From NCBI RefSeq assembly GCF_036541405.1, contig NZ_JAZHFS010000012.1:91559-155558 (forward strand): 64,000 nt of DNA. The letters run 5' to 3'. Position 1 is the stretch's first letter; each line of letters opens with the position of its first letter. This stretch comes from Clostridium_AD frigoriphilum (GTDB taxonomy: Bacteria; Bacillota; Clostridia; Clostridiales; Clostridiaceae). The notes beneath the pieces are model-generated. The model saw only the letters and a list, made by a program, of their open reading frames with translations, was not told the DNA's origin and did no database searches. This document shows, piece by piece, positions 35,670 through 44,204 of the stretch. The position numbers and the translations under genes were made by a program.

Positions 35670-37211
35670 ATGGGTATAGCACAAGCATGGAAGATAATTG
35701 CGGCTATTGATCTAGGTGCTAACTATCTAAAAATGACAATTGGAGAAATAAATACGCGGGGGGAAATTATAATTTTAGAGGAGGTAGTAAAACCTACAAA
35801 AATAGGAAAAGATACATTTTCTAAAGCTAGAATTTCTGTTAAGACAATTCATGAGACTTGTGATGATTTAAATGGGTTTGTTAGACTTATGAAGGATTAT
35901 AAAATTAAGTTTTACAAAGCAGTAGCAACTAGTGGCATGAGAGAAGCTGAAAACAAACAATATGTATTAGAACAAATACGACTTAGAACAGGGTTAAATG
36001 TTGAATCAATAAACATAGCAGAAGAACAATTTTATATGTTAAAAGCGGTTAGAAACCACGTAAACTCAATAGATATTAAAAAATCAGAACAATATCTAAT
36101 TGTTAATATCACTTCTGGCGCAGTGGAGACATCAATTTATGAAGAGGGTAGATTAAAGTTTACAGAGCATGTTAAAATTGGATCTTTAAAAATAAGAGAG
36201 GCTTTATCTGATTTAGAAACAAAGACAATTGAATTTCCAGAGACTATGCAGCAGTATATAGAAAGTAAAATATATACACTTAAACCTCAAATCAAAAAGT
36301 TTGAGATCAATCATTTTTTAGGACTAGGAGGAGAGTTAAATACAATCTGTGGAATTATAAGAAAAAAGAGTGGAGCTAATAAGAAAGATTATTTCATTAA
36401 AAAGGAAGCATTATTATCACTTACAAAAGAAATTAGTAACATGGATAATTTTCAAATTAAAACCACCTTTGGACTTTCTAATAAGACAGCAGAACTTTTG
36501 CTACCATCGATACTTATTTTTTATTGTTTTCTTAAGATGACTAAAGCAGAGGGAATTCAAATTCCTAAATTATCCTTAAGGCAAGGTATTTTATATGATT
36601 TATCTGATGAAATACTAAATATTCCACGGAAAGAAGAATTAATACACGATATCATAAGTTCCGTTTGGTATATAGGAGAAAAATATCAAATTGATAAAGA
36701 GCATGCGACTTTTGTTGAAAAATTATCGCTTGACATTTTTGATCACACAAAAAGCTTACATAAGTTAGGAGAACGTGAACGGCTTTATCTTCAGGTTGCA
36801 GCAATACTTCATGATGTGGGTGGGTTTATAAGTGCTAATAATCATAATTTTCATTCTTATAATATAATAAGAGCTCAGAGTATTGTTGGGTTTTCCGATA
36901 TTGCTATTGAGATTATTGCAAGTGCAGCAAGGTACCACTCAGAGGAAATTCCTATAATGGCGCATAATAATTATAGAGTTTTAAGTGATGTTGATAAAAT
37001 GATTGTATCCACATTAGCGGCAATATTAAAATTATCAGAAGCTTTAGATATATCACATATGCAAAAAATAAAAGAAATCAAGCTACTAGAAACTAGGGAT
37101 AATATATTTTTTAACTTGAAATCTAAGGGAGATATTATTTTAGAGGAATGGAATTTTTCAATGTATGTAGATTTTTTTGAAGAAGTAATTGGTGTTAAAC
37201 CAATAATATAA
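35670..37211 (+). CDS. Ppx/GppA-like protein with degenerate phosphate motifs and HD domain
   Basis: A 513-residue relative of Ppx/GppA. The N-terminus AAIDLGANYLKM and ATSGMREAENKQ keep the fold, but the glycine-rich phosphate loop (normally DIGGGSTE) reads NITSGAVET, and the SLPxGAxxL element is lost. The C-terminal HD region AAILHDVGGFIS is kept. Polyphosphatase activity is therefore doubtful; it could sense (p)ppGpp or polyphosphate or act on another phosphoester through the HD part. ATG 35670 has AAAGGAG 7 bases upstream. ppk follows after 14 bp, so the two are co-expressed. Confidence 0.75.
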   Translation: MGIAQAWKIIAAIDLGANYLKMTIGEINTRGEIIILEEVVKPTKIGKDTFSKARISVKTIHETCDDLNGFVRLMKDYKIKFYKAVATSGMREAENKQYVLEQIRLRTGLNVESINIAEEQFYMLKAVRNHVNSIDIKKSEQYLIVNITSGAVETSIYEEGRLKFTEHVKIGSLKIREALSDLETKTIEFPETMQQYIESKIYTLKPQIKKFEINHFLGLGGELNTICGIIRKKSGANKKDYFIKKEALLSLTKEISNMDNFQIKTTFGLSNKTAELLLPSILIFYCFLKMTKAEGIQIPKLSLRQGILYDLSDEILNIPRKEELIHDIISSVWYIGEKYQIDKEHATFVEKLSLDIFDHTKSLHKLGERERLYLQVAAILHDVGGFISANNHNFHSYNIIRAQSIVGFSDIAIEIIASAARYHSEEIPIMAHNNYRVLSDVDKMIVSTLAAILKLSEALDISHMQKIKEIKLLETRDNIFFNLKSKGDIILEEWNFSMYVDFFEEVIGVKPII

Positions 37212-37225
37212 AGAGGGGATAAAAA

Positions 37226-39358
37226 ATGATTGATTATTCATTACCTAAGTATTTTATAAGTCGCGAATTAAGTTGGGTTCAGTTTAATGAACGAGTTCTT
37301 GAAGAAGCACAGGATACAACAAATCCATTGTTTGAAAGATTAAAGTTTGCATCTATCGTAAGTTCAAATTTAGATGAATTCTTTATGGTTAGAGTTGGAT
37401 CACTATCGGATCAAATTACAGCTGAATTTGATAAAAAAGAACCATCAGGACTTACGCCAACAGAGCAAATGGAGCAAATAGGAATATTAGTACATAAACT
37501 TGTTTCTAGCTTATCGAGTTGTTATAATCGGTCCTTAAAAAAAGGACTTGAAAAAGAAAAAATAAAATTTCTGAAATTTAATGATTTAAGTAAAGAACAG
37601 ATTAATTATGTTGAAAACTATTATACAAAAAATATTTTTCCAGTACTAACACCTATGCTAGTTAATCAAAGCAGTCCTTTTCCGTTGATATCAAATAAAA
37701 GTTTAAATATTGCAATTCTTCTTAAAAATGATAAGGGGGAAAATATTTTTGCAACCATAAAGGCACCTTCTGTTTTTGATAGATTTGTAAAAATTCCAGA
37801 TGAAGGTGGTTTAGCTTTCATATTTTTAGAAGATATTATTAAAATGAACTTAAAGTCCCTTTTTAATGGACATGAAATTATAGATGCAAGCTGTTATCGT
37901 ATTACAAGAAATGCAGATATGGCACTAGATGAAGAAGGTGCGGAAGATTTACTTGAGGCAATTGAAGAATCTTTAAAGCAACGAAGATGGGGCAAAGCTG
38001 TGCGTCTTGAAATAGAGAAGGGTATGAATAATAAATTGCTTGAAATTCTTAAGCGGGAGCTTGAAATTTCGAAAGATCAGGAGTATATAATAAACGGACA
38101 AATAGATTTAACTTTTTTAATGAAAATTGGAAGGATTAAGGGTTATGAGAAACTAGAGTATAAACCTATAAAACCGCAGTTATCAAAACAGTTTTTAAAA
38201 TATAACAACATATTTGAAGCTATAACAGAGAAAGATATTTTATTACATCATCCATATGAATCCTTTGGCCCGATTGTTGAGTTAGTAAGGCAAGCAGCTG
38301 TTGATTCTGATGTTCTTGCTATAAAACATACATTATATCGTGTAAGCGGGAATTCACCTATTATAGAAGCCTTAGTAAAGGCTGCGGAGATGGGTAAACA
38401 AGTTACTGTACTCGTTGAACTTAAGGCAAGATTTGATGAAAGTAATAACATAGTTTGGGCAAAGCAATTAGAACAATCAGGATGTCATGTAATTTATGGG
38501 CTTGTGGGACTCAAAACACATTGTAAAATATTGCTAGTAGTAAGGCGTGAAGAAGATGGCATTAAGCGTTATGTTCATATGGGGACGGGAAACTACAACG
38601 ATGTCACTGCAAAGCTTTATACAGATATTGGTCTGTTTACATCGAATCCTTATTTTGGGGCAGATGCATCTGCTCTATTTAATATGTTATCTGGGAATTC
38701 TAGACCAACAGCTTTACATAAATTTAGTCTTGCTCCATTACAGTTAAGAGATAGATTTTTACAAATGATAATTGAGGAAACTGAGAATGCGAGTAAGGGT
38801 AAGAAGGCCAGAATTATTATAAAAGTTAACTCATTAGTTGATATTGAGATTATTAAAGCTCTATTTAAGGCATCGACTGCAGGAGTGAAAATAGATTTAA
38901 TAGTACGTGGTATTTGTTGCCTTAAACCTGGAATACCAGGTGTAAGTGAAAACATTACGGTGAGAAGTATTGTTGGTAGATTTTTAGAGCATAGTCGTAT
39001 TTTCTATTTTTATAACGATGGACAGGAAGGAATTTACTTATCAAGTGCAGATTGGATGACTAGAAATTTAGATCGAAGAGTAGAACTTTTATTTCCAATT
39101 GAAGATCAACATGCAAGGGACAGAATAAAAGAAATTTTATATATATCTTTATCGGATACAATAAAAGCTAGAATTTTGACTAAAGATGGGATCTATACGA
39201 GAATTGATAGAAGAGGTAAGGAACAAATTAATAGTCAGGAAGAATTTTATAATTTTGTACTAAATAAAGATGATAAAATTAAAGAAAAAATGCATAGTAT
39301 GAAGGAATATTGGAAAGAAAATGGTTTTGTGCCAAGAGTATCAGATAAAATCGAGTGA
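37226..39358 (+). CDS. ppk1: Polyphosphate kinase
   Basis: A 710-residue PPK1 that reversibly makes polyphosphate from ATP. The N-terminal SRELSWVQFNERVLEEA, the autophosphorylated His451 in YVHMGTGNYN, and a second histidine in LEHSRIFYF are all in place. Length is normal. It lies in one operon with the degenerate Ppx-like gene and opposite to ppx, so synthesis and breakdown genes sit together. A perfect terminator follows. Confidence 0.95.
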   Translation: MIDYSLPKYFISRELSWVQFNERVLEEAQDTTNPLFERLKFASIVSSNLDEFFMVRVGSLSDQITAEFDKKEPSGLTPTEQMEQIGILVHKLVSSLSSCYNRSLKKGLEKEKIKFLKFNDLSKEQINYVENYYTKNIFPVLTPMLVNQSSPFPLISNKSLNIAILLKNDKGENIFATIKAPSVFDRFVKIPDEGGLAFIFLEDIIKMNLKSLFNGHEIIDASCYRITRNADMALDEEGAEDLLEAIEESLKQRRWGKAVRLEIEKGMNNKLLEILKRELEISKDQEYIINGQIDLTFLMKIGRIKGYEKLEYKPIKPQLSKQFLKYNNIFEAITEKDILLHHPYESFGPIVELVRQAAVDSDVLAIKHTLYRVSGNSPIIEALVKAAEMGKQVTVLVELKARFDESNNIVWAKQLEQSGCHVIYGLVGLKTHCKILLVVRREEDGIKRYVHMGTGNYNDVTAKLYTDIGLFTSNPYFGADASALFNMLSGNSRPTALHKFSLAPLQLRDRFLQMIIEETENASKGKKARIIIKVNSLVDIEIIKALFKASTAGVKIDLIVRGICCLKPGIPGVSENITVRSIVGRFLEHSRIFYFYNDGQEGIYLSSADWMTRNLDRRVELLFPIEDQHARDRIKEILYISLSDTIKARILTKDGIYTRIDRRGKEQINSQEEFYNFVLNKDDKIKEKMHSMKEYWKENGFVPRVSDKIE

Positions 39359-39365
39359 TTTATAA

Positions 39366-39411
39366 AATAGTAATAGCGGATAGATTATTAAATCTATCCG
39401 CTATTACTATT
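39366..39411. terminator. Bidirectional terminator, perfect 21-bp stem
   Basis: AATAGTAATAGCGGATAGATT and its exact complement enclose a 4-base loop. It overlaps the stop codon of the minus-strand gene at 39407. Confidence 0.85.
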
Positions 39412-39607
39412 TGTCTTGTTTTAATTTTTTAATAAGTTTTTCTACGCTATCAGCAGATATAAACTCACCATGGTTTTTAGCAATTGGATGTTTATGGCAT
39501 AGACCACATTTGCTTAAACATTTTTTGTGTTCAAATTCTATATTATTATCTTTTAAGGCTTTACTAAGTTCCTTGTAGCTTTCATTTGATTTACATATTT
39601 TAATCAT
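39407..39607 (-). CDS. DUF1450/YuzB-like small thioredoxin-fold protein
   Basis: A 66-residue protein with the pattern CLSKCGLCHKHPIA followed by G-E-F-I-S-A-D-S and E-K-L-I-K-K, which matches the layout of the DUF1450 (YuzB) family: C-x3-C-G-x-C, a pro-ala turn and a tail helix. The conserved cysteines suggest redox or metal binding; no function is established to my knowledge. AAGGGTG stands upstream of the ATG with a rather long spacer. Confidence 0.6.
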   Translation of the reverse strand: MIKICKSNESYKELSKALKDNNIEFEHKKCLSKCGLCHKHPIAKNHGEFISADSVEKLIKKLKQDK

Positions 39608-39771
39608 TATATATCACACCCTTATATTTGTTTTTATTATTACCCAAGATAAAATCATTTCATATTAATACATTACCTTGTCTTTGTCATTTGCGCAAGG
39701 AATTAGCGTATGTTTGTAAAAAATACATTTCAATTCTTAATTGAGCATTTTTAACGTAAACATAAAAGAAC

Positions 39772-39788
39772 TTAACTTAATATTAACA
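39772..39788 (+). promoter_or_regulatory. Pho-box-like direct repeat before the EAL-GGDEF gene
   Basis: TTAACT (39772-39777) and TTAACA (39783-39788) are 11 bp apart, and a further TTAACG is at 39751-39756. A GATAAT at 39796 could be the -10. The hexamers match the PhoP consensus better than those at 35562. Confidence 0.4.
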
Positions 39789-39837
39789 CTATTATGATAA
39801 TATACTATATATGGTATATTTTAAGGGGGAATTCTAC

Positions 39838-41586
39838 ATGTCCGATGAGCTTCGAGAAATTATTTCTAGTAATAGATTACGATCTGTTTTTCAGCCAATT
39901 ATCTCAATGCAAACGGGAGAGGTTATAGGATATGAAGCTCTAACAAGGGGGCCTAAGGATAGTAAGTATATAAATCCTGAAATACTTTTTGAAGCAGCTA
40001 AAACACATGACCTTCTCTGGGACTTAGAAATTACATGCAGAAAAAATGCGATAAAGACATTTAGTAGCCATAATTCTGATAAATTTTTGTTTGTAAATAT
40101 AGACCCGGCTGTTTTAAAAGATGATCATTTTATTAAGGGTTTTACTAAGGAGCTATTAGCAAAATATAATATTAGTCCAACCTCACTTATATTTGAAATT
40201 ACTGAAAAAACCTCAATTGATTGTTATGAAAATTTTAGTGAAGTGATAGATTATTATAAGAATCAGGGATATAAGATAGCTATTGATGATGTAGGAACAG
40301 GCTATTCTGGACTTACAACAATTGCAAAGACAAGACCAAACTATATTAAAATGGATATGAGTTTAATAACAAATATAACTAGGGACAATTTTAAAAAAGC
40401 AATAATTAAATCCTTTGTCGATTTCGCAAATTCCACTAATACTAAAATTATTGCTGAAGGAATAGAAGATGTAAATGACCTTTATACTCTTATCGAAATA
40501 GGTGTACACTATGGTCAAGGATTTTTAATAAATAGACCGGCTGATAATTTAATGGAAACATCTGAGATAATAAAAAAAAGAATTGTTGATAAAAATATTA
40601 ATATGAGGAAACATAGTTTTAGTCCAAGTTCTAATGTGAAAATAGGAGAAATTGCGAGAGAAGAGAGCCCAGTTTTATCTACAACGACATGTAGCGAAAT
40701 AGACAAGATTTTTAAGAGTAACCACAGTATAAGAGGTATTTCAATAGTTAATAACAACTATTCAATAATTGGAGTAGTAATGAATTCTGATTTTTTTTCA
40801 AAGGTTGGAACTCAATATGGATGGTCAATATATATGAAAAGACCTATCCACTTAATTATGGATTCAAACCCACTTATTGTTGATTATGATATCACCTTAG
40901 ACATAGTATCAAAAATTGTTATATCAAGAGAAGAGGATAAACTATATGATTATATAATTGTTAAAAAAAATGATAAATATTTTGGTGTGGTTACTGTAAT
41001 TTCATTACTTGAAAAAACAATGGAGTTTGAATTAAATGTAGCAAAATATTCCAACCCATTAACAGGATTACCTGGAAATGTTGTTATCGAAGATTTTATC
41101 TCTAAGTTAATTATAGATAAAAAAAAGTTTTCTCTTTTATATTTTGATATAAACGATTTTAAAGCTTTTAATGATAAATATGGGTTTGAGAACGGAGATA
41201 GGGTTTTATCATTTACATCAAGTGTTATTCAAAAACATACATGTCTCTATAAAGATAGCTTTTTAGGCCATATAGGTGGGGATGATTTTGTTGCAATAAT
41301 TCCAGGTTATAATGCATACAATCTTTGTGAAGATATAATAAATGAATTTGATAATAACATAATAAATTTCTACAATGAGTATGATAGAGAAAATAAATAC
41401 ATACAATCTGTTAATCGGAATAACATTAATGAAAATTATCCGTTAATGAGTATATCTATTGCCATTGTAATCAATAAAAATAAGTCTTATACAAGTATAT
41501 TCGAATTGACTGAAGAAGCAGCTAGAATCAAGAAAAAATGCAAATTAAAATCAAAGGAATTAATGAAAAGTTGTTATATAGTATAA
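39838..41586 (+). CDS. EAL-CBS-GGDEF cyclic-di-GMP protein
   Basis: A 582-residue soluble protein with three parts. The EAL domain (about 1-250) has YEALTRG, the metal-binding EITEK and IDDVGTGYS, and AEGIE, so phosphodiesterase activity is plausible. Two CBS repeats (about 275-395) may bind adenosine nucleotides. The GGDEF domain at the end has GGDDF (480-484) instead of GGDEF or GGEEF, and may be inactive or regulatory. Start ATG 39838 has AAGGGGG 9 bases upstream; the frame is open to 39811. Confidence 0.85.
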   Translation: MSDELREIISSNRLRSVFQPIISMQTGEVIGYEALTRGPKDSKYINPEILFEAAKTHDLLWDLEITCRKNAIKTFSSHNSDKFLFVNIDPAVLKDDHFIKGFTKELLAKYNISPTSLIFEITEKTSIDCYENFSEVIDYYKNQGYKIAIDDVGTGYSGLTTIAKTRPNYIKMDMSLITNITRDNFKKAIIKSFVDFANSTNTKIIAEGIEDVNDLYTLIEIGVHYGQGFLINRPADNLMETSEIIKKRIVDKNINMRKHSFSPSSNVKIGEIAREESPVLSTTTCSEIDKIFKSNHSIRGISIVNNNYSIIGVVMNSDFFSKVGTQYGWSIYMKRPIHLIMDSNPLIVDYDITLDIVSKIVISREEDKLYDYIIVKKNDKYFGVVTVISLLEKTMEFELNVAKYSNPLTGLPGNVVIEDFISKLIIDKKKFSLLYFDINDFKAFNDKYGFENGDRVLSFTSSVIQKHTCLYKDSFLGHIGGDDFVAIIPGYNAYNLCEDIINEFDNNIINFYNEYDRENKYIQSVNRNNINENYPLMSISIAIVINKNKSYTSIFELTEEAARIKKKCKLKSKELMKSCYIV

Positions 41587-41646
41587 GTACTAAATGGGTT
41601 AGGGTAATTAAATAAGATCTAAATAATATAGAGAGGAAGTTGTATT

Positions 41647-41904
41647 ATGATAATTGATTTTGAAAACAAAGAGGATATTGAAGAAAAAAATGTTATTAAA
41701 GAAATTAATATTTTTAATAAACTTATGATTAATACTATCAAGGCTAAGGAGCGTGAATTTGAATTTAAGGGTCATAACTATATAGTTTTTTCTGATGGTA
41801 TTTGTGTACAAACATTAATAAATGAAAGGGTCTTGTATCGCATTTTTATTGAAGAATGCAGAAATAATAGTTTTATAAATGATAAGGTAGTAAATTTTAT
41901 ATAA
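41647..41904 (+). CDS. Small hypothetical protein
   Basis: An 85-residue protein that I do not recognise. It is acidic at the N-terminus, with no membrane segment or signal peptide, and a segment H-N-Y-I-V-F-S-D-G-I near the middle. A clear GAGAGGAAG ribosome site precedes the ATG and a terminator follows, which supports it as a real gene. It may be on the transcript of the EAL-GGDEF gene 60 bp upstream. Confidence 0.55.
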   Translation: MIIDFENKEDIEEKNVIKEINIFNKLMINTIKAKEREFEFKGHNYIVFSDGICVQTLINERVLYRIFIEECRNNSFINDKVVNFI

Positions 41905-41924
41905 AATTATGAATAGACATACAT

Positions 41925-41962
41925 AAAAGGTATTCACTTTATTAAAGTAGGTACCTTTTTTG
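41925..41962 (+). terminator. Terminator after the small gene
   Basis: AAAAGGTA and TACCTTTT with an inner ACTTT/AAAGT pairing, followed by T residues. Confidence 0.75.
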
Positions 41963-42007
41963 TGTTTGAAATAGATTAAACAAAATATTTTTTGCAACGC
42001 AAATTAA

Positions 42008-42091
42008 TGTTCCCTCCGGAGTGTCTCCAGGTATTGTCAACTTTGCAGTGCTTCTTCTTCGAAGCTGTTGCAGCGACCCAGGAGATGATTT
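42008..42091. ncRNA. GC-rich structured intergenic element (candidate RNA or relic)
   Basis: This stretch is much richer in G and C than its surroundings and has no ORF. It contains a GGAG/CTCC hairpin (42018-42028) and a GCAgtGCTTC/GAAGCtgtTGC hairpin (42045-42071). Bases 42070-42091 are identical to one strand of the palindromic terminator at 60270-60314. I cannot match it to a known RNA family. A structured RNA, or a relic of a mobile or terminator element, are both possible. Confidence 0.35.
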
Positions 42092-42126
42092 AACCGAAAG
42101 ATAACTAAATCTTAACGTAATCTAAA

Positions 42127-42154
42127 TTACAATTACATGAGTTTGGAATAATAT
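42127..42154 (+). promoter_or_regulatory. Possible promoter of the phospholipase C-like gene
   Basis: TTACAA and TAATAT with a 16-bp spacer, 24 bp before the start codon. Confidence 0.4.
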
Positions 42155-42177
42155 ATAAATATAAGGCGGTGTATACT

Positions 42178-42765
42178 ATGATAGTTAATACTCACTTACT
42201 AATGTCTCAAATTTTATATAAACATCTCTTAAGTAATATGAATTTTAAATTAGACAGATTGGCATTTGCATACGGGAATATAAAGCCAGATTTTATTAAT
42301 AAGGATATTAATTGTGCGCATACACTAGATGAAAGTTTATATAAAGTTAATATATATTCAGAAGAATTAATGAGCGAAAACATTTCAATTAAAGAATTCT
42401 CAGAGTCTTTAGGCATAATATGCCACTTTGTTTGTGATTACTTTTGCTTATATCATAGGGACGGTAATGAGAAGAAAGGTGCATATGAACATCTGTTTTA
42501 CGAAATGACTTTACATGTAAAGTTACTAACCATTATTTTAAAAGATAAGTTAAAACTAAAAAATCATGAAATATTTCAAGAGAACGTAGAAAATATAGTG
42601 CTTAATATGGATAAAAATTACAGAACAGAAGCAAAATGCTTATCCAAAGATATAACATATGCATTATCAGGGGCACTTCAAATATCAGAATCAATAGTAT
42701 ATTCAAGTCAATTATATTTCCAGCAAAAGGAAATTAACAACTTAAAGAAGTATCAATTAAATTAA
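42178..42765 (+). CDS. Zinc-dependent phospholipase C-like protein
   Basis: A 195-residue protein with the histidine pattern of the zinc-dependent phospholipase C family: N-T-H near the N-terminus, G-N-I-K-P-D, H-T-L-D, then H-F-V-C-D-Y, C-L-Y-H and Y-E-H. It has no signal peptide, unlike secreted alpha-toxin, so it is probably an intracellular relative of unknown substrate. ATG 42178 is chosen since AAGGCGGTG lies just upstream; GTG 42169 falls in that site. Confidence 0.65.
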   Translation: MIVNTHLLMSQILYKHLLSNMNFKLDRLAFAYGNIKPDFINKDINCAHTLDESLYKVNIYSEELMSENISIKEFSESLGIICHFVCDYFCLYHRDGNEKKGAYEHLFYEMTLHVKLLTIILKDKLKLKNHEIFQENVENIVLNMDKNYRTEAKCLSKDITYALSGALQISESIVYSSQLYFQQKEINNLKKYQLN

Positions 42766-42869
42766 AAAAATGATATTAAAATTAGTTATTAACATAAGCA
42801 CTTTTTTAAAATTTATTGAATAATTACTGTGTTTTTGAAAATATCTCTACATTTTTAGTGAAATTTTTG

Positions 42870-42878
42870 TGGTATAAT
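42870..42878 (+). promoter_or_regulatory. Extended -10 promoter of the coiled-coil gene
   Basis: TGGTATAAT, with no good -35, 32 bp before the start codon of the next gene. Confidence 0.55.
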
Positions 42879-42910
42879 GTAGACTGTTGAAGAAATAAGG
42901 AGGGTTATCA

Positions 42911-44068
42911 ATGGCAATACTTACATCCATTAAAGACGCTTTAAGTGCGAAGCAATATAAAGCTGAGATTGAAAAATTAATCGAGGAAAATAAAAATTTA
43001 AAATATATAAAATTAACTCCAACTCAAATGGGAATGAGTCGGATTTTATCTAAAACAAAAGAACTTGAAGCAGAGCTCGAAGAATATGATAAGCTAATTT
43101 TAACAAAAACAAAAGCTATAGAGGAACTTAATATAGACTATGGTAATCAGGCTACCTATCAAACAAGAGAATTTGAAGAGAAATCTAATGAATACGATCA
43201 TAAAATCGAATTAAAAGATAAGGAACTTGAGGATAAATCAATTGAAAATGATAATATAATTGAAAGTAAAAAGAAAGAATATGATGATTTAATTGAACTC
43301 AAAGCTAAAGAACTTGAAGATAAGTCAGCAGAATATGATAATTTAATAAACGGTAAAAGGGAAGAGTATGATAATCTAATACAAATAAAAGTTAAAGAGC
43401 TTGAAGATAAATCAACAGAATATGATGAATTTATTGAAAGCAAGAGCAAAGAATATGAGGATACTTTCAAACAAAAGGCTATTGAACTTGAGCAGAAGTC
43501 TAGTGAATATGAGGTTTTAATAGAAACTAAGACAAAATCTATCGAGGAGCTTAATTTAGAATATAATAATACAAAAACTTCTGTAGAGAATTTAAAGTCT
43601 CAAATAATTCTTTTAGATGATGATGTATCGATGCAAGATTTTGGTATTTATAAATCTGAATATAATTTAATGAATTCAGTGAAATGTTCTACTATGCTTG
43701 CAGAGATAAGGGAAAAGCAAGTGGAGATGATTAAATCCAAAGAAGCTATAGAATTTAAGCAATGGATTATTAATGGAAATATTAATGGAAATAATCAATT
43801 AGCAGGAGATATGACTGATGATATGATCAAACTAGTTGTTAGAATTTTTAATGATGAGTGTGATTCTATAATTAACAAGGTGAAATTCAGTAATATTGAA
43901 GCAATAGAAAACAGAATAAAAAAATTCTTTGAAGATTTAAATAAACTTGGAAATATAACACAAGTTAAAATATCACCTAAATATTTTAATACTAAACTAG
44001 AAGAACTTTACCTTTCTTATGAATATAAATTAAAGGATCAAGAAGAAAAAGAAAGCAAAACTACATAA
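42911..44068 (+). CDS. Coiled-coil protein with DUF4041-like domain, no nuclease domain
   Basis: A 385-residue protein. Residues of about 45-225 are a long charged coiled coil with three 29-residue repeats that start K-E-L-E-D-K-S. The part from about 235 to the end (LLDDDVSMQDFGIYKSEY onward) resembles the DUF4041 domain, which is often followed by a GIY-YIG (T5orf172/MUG113) nuclease domain. Here the protein stops shortly after Y-E-Y-K-L-K-D-Q-E-E-K-E, so no nuclease is present. I see no nuclease remnant downstream. Role unknown; the family is seen in phage and defence-like contexts, but nothing here shows either. Confidence 0.6.
   Translation: MAILTSIKDALSAKQYKAEIEKLIEENKNLKYIKLTPTQMGMSRILSKTKELEAELEEYDKLILTKTKAIEELNIDYGNQATYQTREFEEKSNEYDHKIELKDKELEDKSIENDNIIESKKKEYDDLIELKAKELEDKSAEYDNLINGKREEYDNLIQIKVKELEDKSTEYDEFIESKSKEYEDTFKQKAIELEQKSSEYEVLIETKTKSIEELNLEYNNTKTSVENLKSQIILLDDDVSMQDFGIYKSEYNLMNSVKCSTMLAEIREKQVEMIKSKEAIEFKQWIINGNINGNNQLAGDMTDDMIKLVVRIFNDECDSIINKVKFSNIEAIENRIKKFFEDLNKLGNITQVKISPKYFNTKLEELYLSYEYKLKDQEEKESKTT
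43220..43480 (+). repeat. Three tandem 87-bp coding repeats
   Basis: Units at 43220-43306, 43307-43393 and 43394-43480 each encode 29 residues beginning K-E-L-E-D-K-S; a decayed fourth follows. They make the coiled coil of the DUF4041-like protein. Confidence 0.75.
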
Positions 44069-44088
44069 TAATATAATTAGTGAGTTTC

Positions 44089-44122
44089 GGGCCGTTGACT
44101 AAGTAATCAATGGTCTTTTTTT
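44089..44122 (+). terminator. Terminator after the coiled-coil gene
   Basis: GGGCCGTTGA pairs with TCAATGGTC (with G-U pairs) and is followed by seven T. Confidence 0.7.
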
Positions 44123-44204
44123 ATAAAATAAAACATGTTGTTTTTCCAATTATGCCTATTTACAAAGTATTCAAGTGATATAATAGGAAAGGGGTGATAA
44201 AAAT

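Noticed and set aside
42095..42140. Pho box before the phospholipase C-like gene
   Set aside because: One TTAACG is present but the following hexamers do not keep the 11-bp period or consensus.
43220..43480. CRISPR array or minisatellite
   Set aside because: The 87-bp units are in frame and encode the coiled coil; there are no spacers.
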